From: Piper betle | Lineage: Eukaryota > Streptophyta > Magnoliopsida > Piperales > Piperaceae | NCBI GenBank assembly: GCA_033002965.1 | Contig: JAURVB010012865.1 | Location: 62,001-126,000, forward strand | Reading direction: 5' to 3' | DNA length: 64,000 nucleotides | In this document: positions 46,640 to 58,590 of the stretch, piece after piece | Position numbering within the stretch: the first letter of the stretch is position 1 | Layout of the letters: the number at the start of each line of letters is the position of its first letter | The notes under the pieces: model-generated | The model's input: only the letters and a program-made list of their open reading frames with translations | Databases searched by the model: none | Told to the model about the DNA's origin: nothing | Translations under genes and position numbers: made by a program

Positions 46640-47850
46640 ACCCACCCCACCCCAATTCCACCCCCCCCACCATCGTTTTGCCATGCCGACAATGGCATTG
46701 GCCCATGGTGAGGTCGCCAACAGTCGAGTGGCACGACAAGGAAAACAGAGGCAAAAACAGATGAGAAGAAAAGGAAAAGGGTAATTAACTCGCTCACGAC
46801 TCGATTCAATAATAAGAAATACAACACAAAAATATCAAAAAATACAATAAAATATGATAAAATAAAATAATTGAGTTCTAGTGGATTATTTTATTTTATG
46901 GTATTTTATTCTATTTTTTCATGTTTTTGGAGATGTATTTCGTAATATTGATTCGAGTAAGGAATGAAATGGGCACAGGTAGTTTCGTAATAAAAATTTG
47001 ACTCGCTCACAACTCGAGTCAATATTATAAAATGTATCTCGAAAAATATGAAAGAAACAGTAAAATATTGACTCGACTCGAGTCAAGTAAATAAAAAATT
47101 ACTCGGTATCGACTCGAATCAAGTCAATAAAAATTGACTCGATATCGACTCTAGTCAAGTCAAGTCAATAAAAAATTGACTCGGTATCGACTCGAGTCAA
47201 TTAAAACTTGACTCGGTCCCGACTTCCCCACCCCCCCCGGCCTCGAATCGGGACCGGGTCAATTTTTTATTGACTTGACTCGAGTCAATACAGAGTTAAT
47301 TTTTTATTGATTTGACACGTGTTGATACCGAGTCATTTTTTATTGACTTGACTCAAGTTGATATCGAGTTAATTTTTTATTGACTTGACTTGAGTATATA
47401 CCCAATCAATTTTTTATTTACTTGACTCGAGTTGAGTTACTATTTTACAATTTTTTTTATTTTTCGAGATACATTTTATAATATTAACTCGTGTCAAGAG
47501 CAAATCAAATTTTTATTACAAAACTACTCGTTCCTATTTTCTTCCTTACTTGAGTCAATATGATGAAATATATCTCAAAAATAAAATAAAATAATCCACT
47601 AGTACTTTATTATTTTATTTTTATCATGTTTTACTGTATTTTTATATATTTTTCGTTTTATTTCTTATTATTAAATTAAGTCAGGAGTGAGTTAAGTTTT
47701 TATCATAAAACTACCCCTGCCTTTTTCTTCTCCTCTATTTTGCCTCTATTTTCCTTGCCACGCCACCCGATTGCCAGCAACCTCGCCCTCGACCGCCCGC
47801 TGCTAGCCAGCAGCACCGCCGACCAATGCCATCGCCGACGCAGCAAAATG
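46640..47850. repeat. Long inverted repeat (arms ~550-600 bp), centre near 47233
   Basis: Left-arm landmarks reappear reversed in the right arm: 'CCGACAATGGCATTGG' (46686) with 'CCAATGCCATCG' (47823), 'AAGGAAAACAGAGG' (46739) with 'CCTCTATTTTCCTT' (47744), and 'TAGTGGATTATTTTATTTTA' (46879) with its complement (about 47586-47605). Near the centre, 'GACTCGACTCGAGTCAAG' motifs alternate with 'CAATTTTTTATTGACTTGACTCG'. The innermost pair is 'GGTCCCGA' / 'TCGGGACC'. Weaker C-rich (left) and G-rich (right) flanks may extend the arms to ~46400 and ~48250. The long frames here are by-products of C- or G-rich sequence. Confidence 0.82.
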
Positions 47851-48289
47851 GGGGGGGGGCGTGTGGAAGGGTAGCGTTGTGGTAAGGTGGGGCCACCATG
47901 AAGGTGAGGGGCGCAACTTGGTTGGTAAGGGGGGGCCAGGGCAGGGGGGCGACAGGCGGGGGTGGGAAGGCAACAGGGGCAGGTGGGGGAGGCGGGCAAG
48001 GGCGGGAAGACCGGGGGAGGGGTGGGTGGTGGTGCAGGGGGCGGCAGGCGAGGGCGGGAAGGCCGGGAGGGTGGGTGGTGGTGCAGGGGCGGCAGTTGAG
48101 GGTAGGCCCAGCCGTGGCAACAGGCCAAAATGGACGGCGGCAAGTGGTCGTGGGGGGGGGGGGGTGGTCGGCGGTCATGGGTGGTTGGGTGTGGCTGCCG
48201 GTATGCGTGGAAGAGGGAGGGGGGGAGGTGGGGTTAGGTTAAGGGGCTGTGGGCCGTTAGTGGGTAATTATGGGAATTAAAATGTGAAT

Positions 48290-49690
48290 CATTAAATAAA
48301 AAATTGAAGGCCGCAAAATTCACATTATAATATGGATTGTTCTGATCCATCTTAAATGTGGCGCATGAACCCTTTCCTGGCTCATAATTCATCAAATTGT
48401 CTCTAGCTTTTGTTAATTTATGGATAGTGAAAATCAATGTGTACTCTTGTGCATAATTGTTACTATTCGATTGCAGTTCCCAATGTTAGACTGTCAATAC
48501 GCTTCAAATTGTTGGTATTCATCACCATTGGATACGATGTGATTTGAAAAAATAATTAATTTGACCATTTATAGAAAATAAGCAAAAATATATTTCAGAT
48601 AAATATTATATACCTTATTTTACATGATTTAAGCAATTCAAAATAATAAACAATTACTAATACCACTCGCATAATGACATTTTTCACTATGACAAGTGTA
48701 AAGATTCTCTAAAAATTAATCTCACTTTTAATACTTATTTAGGTAAGTATATATTTACGGATCTTCAAGTTTAGTTAATGATTTACTATTATTAATATGT
48801 ATTTGGGTTGTGTCGTTATAAATATTATATTAAGCCAAAACACGATTGTATTAAATAATAGATTATATAAAACACATATGGCCGATTATATATCGGCCAC
48901 ACTAGCAATATCATCACCTAAAATGTCGTTAGGGTCAATGTTGTATAGAAGTCACCAACCTTTTCCATAAACGCTCACACATCAAGTGGAAGAACCATAC
49001 CCTTAACATATCAGTGCTTAGTAATTAGGACAATGTGGGGGTCCATGTTAAGCTACCTCAATAAAAAAAGTTTATCTATTAATTTATATACAAGTTATTA
49101 ACATACCATCACCTAGGATTATGTAGGATCCATGCTAACCTAGCTCTTCTATTAATTTATATACAATTTACTGACTTCTTCCACAATCAATGTGGAATGA
49201 ATTCAACAATATGCTCGGCATATGACTTAGAAAAATAAATTTTAATGAGGGAATTGATTAAAGGTGGGTAGAATATAAAATCTCATAAAAATTAGTTTCA
49301 TATACAAAAATTTATTGAGATAAACTTGATATATCAATGCGGATGTACTTATCAATTAATTATTTTTGAAAAAATAACTTTGTTTAAACTTGGGTCCGTG
49401 ACCATAATAAAAACTTACAATTGGTTAGAAATTTTAAATGGTTTCTCCATTGAATCGTCGTCAATGTGAGAAAAAGAATGTGAGGAGAACAAAAGAAAAG
49501 AAAAGAAATTTATTTTTCATGATTTGGTTCATGTATTTGGCTATAAACAATATATAAAGAAATGAATATTTAAAAAACAATATTATGTCCGTCATTCTTC
49601 ATATTTAATTCTCCAGAAGACATACACTTTAAAAAGAACAGGAGATCGACCGAGGCCACAAACATGCACCAGTGAATCACATCTGGCATT
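48290..49690. other. AT-rich stretch without recognised gene
   Basis: Nothing recognisable on either strand. Confidence 0.45.
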
Positions 49691-50420
49691 TGAAGCGACC
49701 ACCCACAACGGCGATGGGGTGACCGGGGGCGGGAGGCGGGGCGGCAACAGGGGGAGTGAAGATTGCAGTCACGCAGTGGTGCCCTAGCTAAGGGTCACCC
49801 AAGCGGCGGCCTTTGGCTTGTTTTCGCAACAACACGCAGCAGTGGAGGGACAACGAGATATTTGGGAATAGAGATTACGACATGGCAGCCAGTGGTGCTC
49901 AGGACAGCACGGTGGCAGCGGAATCGCATTGGGAGGGCCCGTGAGCTCGCAATCTTCTCCGCATTGTGGAGGCCGGGCAGCGACCAGAAAGATAGGGGAC
50001 GACTCAACGACGTGTTTGCAGTGATGCAGCGGCTAGGGGTGACGTCGGCCAAGTGAATCGGGGTGGCGTCGATAGTTTGGGGGAGGGAGAGAAGCGTTGA
50101 GAGGGAAAAACAGATTGGTGGAAATATAATAAGTAAAAGTTGGCTCGCCTCTGATTCAAATCAAAAATAATAACTATCTCATAATAAATCTTAGAATAAA
50201 TCCAAAAAAAATAAGAAAAGATCTCATAAAATATAATACATACCATAACATCAAAATAATTTTTTATATAAATAATAACCTATCCAAACTACCTTATAAC
50301 ATGTCCTAATACGTTATATAACTCTACCAAATTTGATCGATTCAAATAAACCGATTTTTGTCTGATTTTTTATAAACCAGTTAAATTCAATGACTCATTT
50401 CTAATCCAATTCAACATCTA
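49690..50420 (-). mobile_element. Diverged fragment with the GC-rich/AT-rich module
   Basis: A GC-rich part (49710-50060) is followed by 'TAAAAGTTGGCTCGCCTCTGATTCAAATCAAAAATAATAACTA' in outline (50115-50180) and 'AATAATACATACCATAACATCAAAAT'-like sequence. This is the layout of the LTR-terminal kilobase and of the hAT-like elements at 56.6-58.2 kb. Element ends were not identified. Confidence 0.5.
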
Positions 50421-50978
50421 ATTCCAATTTTTGCAACTATCAATTAAACTCGAAAATAAAGCTTTGGTTCAACTATCTTGTGTCAGTATCTACAGGTTCA
50501 GATTTATTAAAACTTGTTTTGTATCAAGTCTGATTCCATGTCTCAAAAGATCGAATCCTATGGCTTAAATTTTAGTTTTTTTATATAATATGGTATGTAT
50601 AATAGATCTTATAAAATATATTGTACTTTTATCATAGAAAAGTTTATTAAAGTCAAGGACATGACAATTTTCCTGCCCTAATATGGTTCATCTGATTATA
50701 AAAACGGCCAAATCTTTCCTTTCACAAAAAATACAAAATAAAAAACTCATCTAAGCGAATCTTTCATTATAAAAAAATATTAAAAAGTACATGCAATATA
50801 TTTGTTATCAGATTGGGTTTGCCAAACAAGCAAAGGGTCAGGTTCATGACTAAGTTTTAAAAAAAACACTGAACTTCGTATGCGAGTTCGGAAATTTAAT
50901 ATTGGGTCAAATTGGGTCTTCCAAAACCCAAACCGAACCCATCTTCAGGCAACACTACTAATTAAACCACTTCGAAGT
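50421..50978. other. AT-rich stretch without recognised gene
   Basis: No feature recognised. Confidence 0.4.
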
Positions 50979-51112
50979 ATTGGTCTCTGCGCACCCAGCG
51001 TTAGGCCATCCAAACCATTAATATAAGAAACTAATTTAATATGACCGGTTAGATGTTCTGGATGTGATATATATCAATTTGATGGCCTGGATGATCTGTG
51101 TGCTGGGTGCCC
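50979..51112. mobile_element. Small fold-back MITE (~130 bp)
   Basis: The left arm 'GCGCACCCAGCGTTAGGCCATCC' pairs with the right arm, read reversed as 'GGGCACCCAGCACACAGATCATCC'; the AT-rich loop is ~50 bp. No target duplication was established. Confidence 0.6.
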
Positions 51113-54100
51113 ACAAACCATCCTGCCGTAGGAACCATTTCTCGAACCACTCCGCAGTTATTCTTTCATTATGGTCTTAAGTTTAGGAAAATAATTGTGA
51201 AGGTTTTTTCCCTCTTAATTACAAGAAAATGCTTTCAAAATTTTTAGTATCCAAACGAAAATTACATGGAGAAAAGTACACACATCTTTTTTATTTTATT
51301 CATTTTTTTTAAAGTCAAACTCACCTAAAAAATTCAATGACGAAGACTCCAAGAAGTTGAGAACCGTAGACTTGATCATAATTTAGGTTTGAGCTTGAAT
51401 ATTGCGAATTATATATGTCACTGAATTAAAGTAATGTTCTTCATCGTATAATCGTCACCGTCCACGTAAGTTTGATGACGATGCTATCATGATGTCGTCA
51501 TCGTCACCACCACGACCACCAATTCTTCTCCGATGATGACGAAGATGGAGTTAATATTCATTTTTCTAGGTTAACAAAATCAATTTTAGATAAGACATAA
51601 GATCAATATCCTCTTGAACTAGAAATTCCCCTTATACTAATATCTATATATACTACATTTGCTATGAACTAAAATCATTGAAGTTTTTTTTCAAGCAAAA
51701 TCATTGTAACACAAATCAGACCTACAACAAAATCTAAAAATTATAACTCTTAAAAAACATAATATATAAAAATTTTAAAAGAAATTATACACCTTAAAGA
51801 AATATATATCAACCTCATACTTTTGATTACAATCCCCAATTTTTCAATTTCACACAATAAAAAACTTTTTCAAAAATCACCTTCTAAGAACCAAATGTGT
51901 TAACAAATTTTCAAGAAGATACGCTATATAACACCAGCAAAACATGTATATAACAAAACATGAGTGGAATTTAAAACTACACCTCATTAAACTTTTATAG
52001 AAAAAACCTTATCACCAAAACACCAACTATTATTTTGATAAACGAAAAATAAAAAATTAACTATTAAATTTTTTAATGCGCATGAGTGAGAAAAACACAA
52101 CAATAATGGAGGTGTTATTGGTATGTATCAGGGGAATGTGAGTATAGGGTATGTGCGTTAGATTTGGGATTGCTTTTAAAAAACAAAAGACTGAGTTTAT
52201 AAAGATTGTGCACCCAAACAATTAAGTGGTACACATATGCGTAAATTCCACTTTTGTCGTCCTTGTCAAATTGGTCTTATTTTTTATTGAAAACTTTATT
52301 GCATTATCGAAAACTATGAAGAAAGAGTTTCTTCAATCTACAAATTTGCATCCACAAAAATTACTTTTTCTTATTTTTCGTGGCTACGTGAAATTTCAAA
52401 AGGTAACCAATAAAAACCACAACTAATTATTTTATTTTAATGTCCATTTTGATAAAATGTGTGGTCTTTTTATTTTTTTTCCTTTTTTTACCTGACATAC
52501 AATTAGTGACATAGTTTTTAAAAATACGATTTATATAATTATAAATGAAAAAAAATTATTCTTGACACCACCTTCATCCATTCTCCGGACATGTGTCCGG
52601 GTAATACGGCTATACCTAGTGGCGGAGTTATCAATCTTGATAGTGTGTGTCTAATGAAATATTCTTGGATTCACAATCAAGATGGAGACAATTAAGAGAA
52701 CACCTAAAAAATAGTCGATGCATGCAAGATGCCGCATGATCTGGCTTATATATCCAAAGGGAATATTTAGTTTACAACGAGCTGGTTAATTGGTTGAGTT
52801 CTATAGGGAGCTAATGTTACTTGGATTTTTATACCTCCACCTCTTTGAGCACATCTACATGTTTGACTTATGTGTTTGCCGTGTTTGCTGGCCTACCTTT
52901 GATGTCCATTCATTTGGGAAGAGAAGTCTACCTACCTGGTAGCTTATAGGTGAAAGAACTTTTGGATATTCATCAACAGCAATGATCATGAAGGCTTAGA
53001 GAAAGAAATTTGTTGTTTGTGCTTAATAAGGAGCCTTTTTTCATATAAGATTGCAAATTTTATATGTACTCTTATATTATATATCTATCTATTTACATCC
53101 CGCGGTTCTCTTTAATGTGGTTTATTTTGACCTCACTTTGGCGTTAAATATATGCAGGCTTTTACTTTTCTAATAAGTATTAACCCAAAAATCACTTTTT
53201 AGTCTTCATTATTCCTATTCCCAATTTAAGTGTTGTGTGAATAGTGTTGAATTTAAGATTTGTCTTTTGTAATCATTATCAAAGAAATCCTTGAGTATAA
53301 TTCTATCCAAATTAGAAATCTTGATTTTTTATAAATTCTTTAATTAGTTATAATTAATTTTAACCTGCATCATATTTATGCTATTTTATTTTTTTAATTA
53401 AATTTAATTTGAAATATAGCTCATAAATGTGTGGATCTTTGACCTCTATCCCCTTGCATTAAAGCGCATGATACTTGTTTTTTCTCGCATCTTGTTTTAG
53501 TCTTTCTAATGATTGAACTCGGACCCATAATAGCACTGCAAGGCCATTAATATTTTTAATTTAAAATTAATATTAGTATTATTATTATTTATTAGAAAAT
53601 ATTTGGTTTAGGAGTTTTAAAGAAATTATTAAATTTTATTTATATGTTTATTGTCATATTAATTGAGTTAAAGTTTGTTACTTAATAGTATATACTTAAT
53701 TTAGCATTTATTTATTTATTTATTGTTAAGAAAACTTAGTGCATAGTTTTATATGAATTGGATTTTTTAAAAAAATGATAAATTTCATTCAATTATTAAT
53801 TTTTCATGAAATTAATTTTTTTTACTTTCTAATACCTATTCAATTAAGAACATTACTTACTTTTAACATAAAATTTAAATTAGTTTTAATATTTGTATGC
53901 ATTATTGTATTCTAATAACACATATTTTTCTTGAACATAAGTAATATTGGATATTCATTTTTATTCAAAAATAAATGGTTAATTTTTTAGAATTATTTTT
54001 ACATGTTATTAATATATATTATAAATAAAGATGGGTTACCTGAGTAAGAGGGGGAATTTTCTCCCGCATCGCAATATAATTTATATCATATAATTATAAA

Positions 54101-56580
54101 GATGAACTAGATTTATACATTTACTTATAAAAAAATTTAAAAAAACCTCATGTGCTAGCGGTTGACGTGGGAGATGGGCTGATCTTGTTAACAGTCGTCA
54201 ACTAGATCCGATTGCCTAGTTAGGGACAACTAGAATCGATTCTCAAAACATTGAAGGAGGGGATATGGGCATTTTTTTTATTTATTATTAAATCTAGACT
54301 ATCCTTATCCACATTAAAATGTGGTGCAAAACTTTCCTGCCTCAAGCAACATTTCCTCTTATAAATAAGTTTTAAATATATCCTACACATCGCACAAGTC
54401 TTTGATTTGTTAATAGTAAAAAACGGAATAAAAAATCACACTCTAATAAAAAGTACAGCTGTCAACCAATCAAAATATAATAGGAAGACAAAAAATAAAA
54501 TTATTATATTCTATCTTTAAAGCATATCTTTAAAATATGAGTCAATCTCATTACAATCTATTCCATTATTTAATTAAAATTATTTATAATTCTGCATGTG
54601 TGCGACATCTTACCTAGCTAGTTATATATAAAAAACTAGATTATTAAATGATACTTTACCAGTACTTATCAAGTTAAATGTTTATAATGGTGCATAGTTT
54701 AATGGGGCAAATTGTAGCATATCGATTATAGGAGATATTAGAGATTAATTAATAAGAGCTTTTGGAGCTAGAATGGGGGAGATTTCATAGGAGATTGAAA
54801 GTGCAAATTAAAATATTTATACCGATGGACTTTGCTTGAGATATTGGAGGACGCATTAAAATTGTTACCGTTTTGCTAAAAACTTAGTAATTTTGAAGAA
54901 AATTTTAAACTGTAATACGTATTCAATATCTTTCACAAAAAAAGACCTAAAAATTCTATGTGTTTTGTCCAAAATTTATCAATGTCAAGATTTCTTCAAC
55001 TGTTGTGATCCATGTGAAAAAATCAAGTTTTTTTTTGGCATTTTGAAATTATGATGATTATGTGTATAGAATAGAATAAATTGAATCTACTTTACTTATA
55101 GAAGACACAATTTTCTTAAAAAGAAGACATCGTTCTATTTATTCTAATAAATTTTGATTTATGAAAAATATGTTTAAATAGATTTATAATTACATATGAG
55201 GGTGTTGGGTATGGGTACATTTTTTAAAATAAAAAAACTATTTGGTCCAATGGTCTAGTCAATAGTCGATGGTGAGATCTCCGGTCATTTCAACTCGTTT
55301 CTTAAAACAGAGAAAGCCTAACACCTTCTTTTATCCTGTCGTCCTATACTTTTTTAGTAATGTGTCAATATATTTATTATTTATTTTAGAAAAACATTAT
55401 TTTAAATAATGCAAATGAACACTTTAAACTATTTTTTATAAGATGAATTTACAATTAAATTATAGTACAATACTCTATCTACTTTATTCACATTTAATGA
55501 TATTCTTTTGGATGGAAAATTTATTTGTACCAAATTGAATTGGCTTAAATTTTTATAAAATATATATTATTGGCAATGTAGGAAAAGTGCCTTCAAGTCT
55601 AGTAAATATTATTGGGTATACCAAGGGTGTTCCCAATTTTCCTTTTAAAAAATTAATTTAAATATAAGGAGAGCAAATTAGCACAATCACCACTACTAGA
55701 AAACGAGCTGCAAGGAGAAAAAAAATCACACAAGTTTACAATTTACTAAGGGGATTAAGATAACCGTAGGACACTTGAGCTATACCAGGAATATTATTAA
55801 ATTGAACCAATTTTTCATGAATTATTAAATTAAATAAAAAAAATAAGATAAACTATGCCTTGTATAAGTTATATGAGCTACATATTTAATGATAAGTTAC
55901 ACTTCATATAATTTATAATAACTACATATTTAATTTGAACATATTTTAGTGTATCTCACAAAATAAGATTTATATTTATAAAAAGTGGAGTGTATTAATA
56001 GGAGTTTGATAAAATTTTGTTTTATTTTGACATCAATAAGACCTATTTTTAATTTTTTAAACAGTAACGTTGTTAAAAGGAATTTTGAAATTAATGTTTA
56101 GATAAATTTACTGAAAATGGTGTTATTATTCATAATTCATGGTTTGAGGGTAAATAATTTAAAAAAGACACTTTATCCATAATCCTCAATTTTGCTTTGT
56201 TTTTTAGCTTGAAAATCATTTTGATCTAAAACTGGGAGTAGGGCTGTAATTCTTAAACTCATTCCCTTTAAATTGTAAATATGGATAATAGTCCCCTAAA
56301 TTATAAATTTGGGTACTATATAATTTTTTTCGTAAATTTCTCTAATTCTATTATAATTTCTTTTATAATTAAGATAAAAAGCTAGAAAGATTACTTTGAG
56401 TTAAAACTTTATAATTATTTTTATTATTTATTTTTTAATTCATCCATATAAATTTTAAGCAGTGAGACCCATTAAATTATTCCCTATTTAAGGCAATATA
56501 ACTTATACAAGCTATATAGGCTATATCTCTTCCGTATAACTCACTCTCGTATAACAAACAAAGCATTGCTGCCTAAACGA
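51113..56580. other. 5.5 kb AT-rich, gene-poor sequence
   Basis: No supported gene, tRNA or transposon end was recognised. A 66-codon frame at 52226-52426 has no recognisable domain. Confidence 0.5.
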
Positions 56581-56588
56581 ATATCCAC

Positions 56589-57299
56589 GTATGCATAAAT
56601 TAGGCGATTTTAATTGGAATCGGCCAATTTAAATCAGATCGACGGCGATCCGATTTAAAAATAATGTAAATTGGGCAGGCTCGAATTAGTCTGTGAATCA
56701 GCCGATTTCGGCCGACGGCGAGAAGCGGCAAAGGTGGCGACAGGGCAATGAGGCCGAGGCAGGGCGAGCTACGAGGGCGGGGCCGGGTGGCAATGCGGGC
56801 GGGGTGAGCTGCAAGTGTGGCTTTGGGGTGGCGAGGCAGGCCGGAAGGCAAGGGAAGGGAGGCAACGGGGCAATAGGACGGCGAGGGCGGTGACGGGGCG
56901 AGACAAGGGGCGAGGAACGGGGGCGCCCGAGCGACAGGGCGACAGCGGGGGAGGACAAGGGATGTCATTCTCTTAATTAAAAGTTGACTTGACTCCGACT
57001 CGAGTCAAAAATAATAATTAACTCTAAATAATTTTAAAACAATTTAAAAAAATATGAAAAAATATCATAAAATATAATACACATTATAACATAAAAATTA
57101 CATTAGAATGACATATTCTATACTAATAACTCACTAATTTTGACTTAAGTTAAAATTTTTGTATAGGATCAATTCGGCCGATTCAACTGAACCAATTCCT
57201 GTCCAATTTAGACTGATTCAATTCTGACTCTTCAAAAACTGATTCTGATTCTGAATTCTGATTCTGATTCGGATTCTGATTCAAATTTTTGTAACCATG
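56589..57299. mobile_element. hAT-like non-autonomous element, copy 1 (711 bp)
   Basis: It is flanked by ATATCCAC (56581-56588) and ATATCAAC (57300-57307), 7 of 8 identical. The ends carry AATCGGCC/GATTCTGATTC arrays, and the right end is GTAACCATG. The centre is a GC-rich block (56690-56960), followed by 'TAAAAGTTGACTTGACTCCG', 'GACTCGAGTCAAAAATAATA' and AT-rich sequence. The frames in the GC-rich block are not genes. Confidence 0.72.
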
Positions 57300-57328
57300 A
57301 TATCAACTATCGTTATATTACATGGCAC

Positions 57329-58245
57329 TAATGGGCAGTGAATCGGCCGATTCCGTGCGGAATCGGCCGATTTAAATCGGATCGGCGTCGCGCCGATCCG
57401 ATTTCCGGGCCGAATCGGGCGGCCCCGAATCGGCCCCGGAACCGGCCGAGTTCGGCCGATTCCGACCGATTTAAATCGGAATCGGAATCGGCCGATTTAA
57501 ATCGGAATCGGTTTTTTTAGGAAATTACCAAAATACCCTAGGTATGATTTTTATTAAATTATTTAAGCATGGGTAAAATGGTAATTTGGATTTTAAAACC
57601 TAAAATCAAACCCGCTCCCCGACACCGCCGCCGCTCGTCCGCCCGCCGCCGCCCGGTTTCCGCCTCCGCCGTGCGGCCCCGACTCCGCGCTCGCCGCCGA
57701 CCGGGCTGCCGACCTCGCCGCCGACCTCGCAACGTCGCCGCCCACCCGTGGCCGGACCGAATCGGGCACGCACGACCGCCGCCGACTCCGCCGCCGGCTC
57801 CGGGCCGCCGACGGTTCGTCCGGCCGGGCTGCCGACATCGACCGGGCTGCCGACATCCTCCGACATCGCCGCCGCGAGACTCGCCGCCGACCGGCCGCCG
57901 GTGGCGGCGGGGGGTAAAAATCGCACGGTGGCATTCTTGTAATTAAAAGTTGACTCGAGTCTAACTCGAGTCAAAAATAATAATTAATTCGAAATAATTT
58001 AAAAAATCTTAAAAAATATTTAAAAATATCAAAAACTATAATACACAGAATAATATCAAAATAACATCAATACTTAATTTTAATATATTTATATTATAAA
58101 TTGTCAAATTATTATATATAACTGATTAAATTAATTTGGACCGATTCAACTGAACCGATTCCTGGCCGATTCAGACCGATTCCGATTCCGATTCCGATTC
58201 ACTGGAAAACCGATTCCGATTCCGATTCCGATTTATGCAACCATG
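57329..58245. mobile_element. hAT-like non-autonomous element, copy 2 (917 bp)
   Basis: It is flanked by a perfect 8-bp duplication, CATGGCAC (57321-57328 and 58246-58253). The ends hold repeated ATCGGCCGATTTAAATCGG (left) and CCGATTCCGATTCCG (right) motifs; the right end is GCAACCATG. The internal layout is the same as copy 1: a GC-rich block (57610-57920), then 'TTGACTCGAGTCTAACTCG' and AT-rich DNA. It encodes no transposase. Confidence 0.82.
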
Positions 58246-58290
58246 CATGGCACATAATTAAAAATAGTTACCATTTTAATAAATTCTTTT

Positions 58291-58315
58291 TCCATATATA
58301 ATAATTTATATTTAT
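58291..58315 (+). promoter_or_regulatory. Candidate TATA region of the hydrolase gene
   Basis: 'CCATATATAATAATTTATAT' lies about 290 bp before the ATG at 58591; the leader is pyrimidine-rich. The promoter is unusually close to the hAT-like element, whose target duplication ends at 58253. Confidence 0.4.
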
Positions 58316-58590
58316 TGACTGCAATTTCAGCGTGTCAACTAAACCCGACCGAACGAACGGACGTAGCATTTGCCCAGACATTGAAAACCATGCAGGGACA
58401 GCTAAGCCGGGAAGACATAAATGAAGGTTCCCGCGTTCGCCGCCGTCGCCCCTTCATCAGAGTCAACCCCTTCTTTCTTCTTCCCATTCTCACCAACCTG
58501 CGTCTCCTCCCAATTCTCCCTCAACGAGAGCCAGCCTGGAATTGAACGTGAATTTGGGTATTGTTGCGTACATCCCCTAACACCATCACC

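Noticed and set aside
46122..48280. Proline- or glycine-rich frames up to 160 codons
   Set aside because: By-products of C-rich and G-rich arms of the inverted repeat; they mirror each other on opposite strands.
52226..52426. 66-codon frame in the AT-rich desert
   Set aside because: Length expected by chance, no domain or codon signal.
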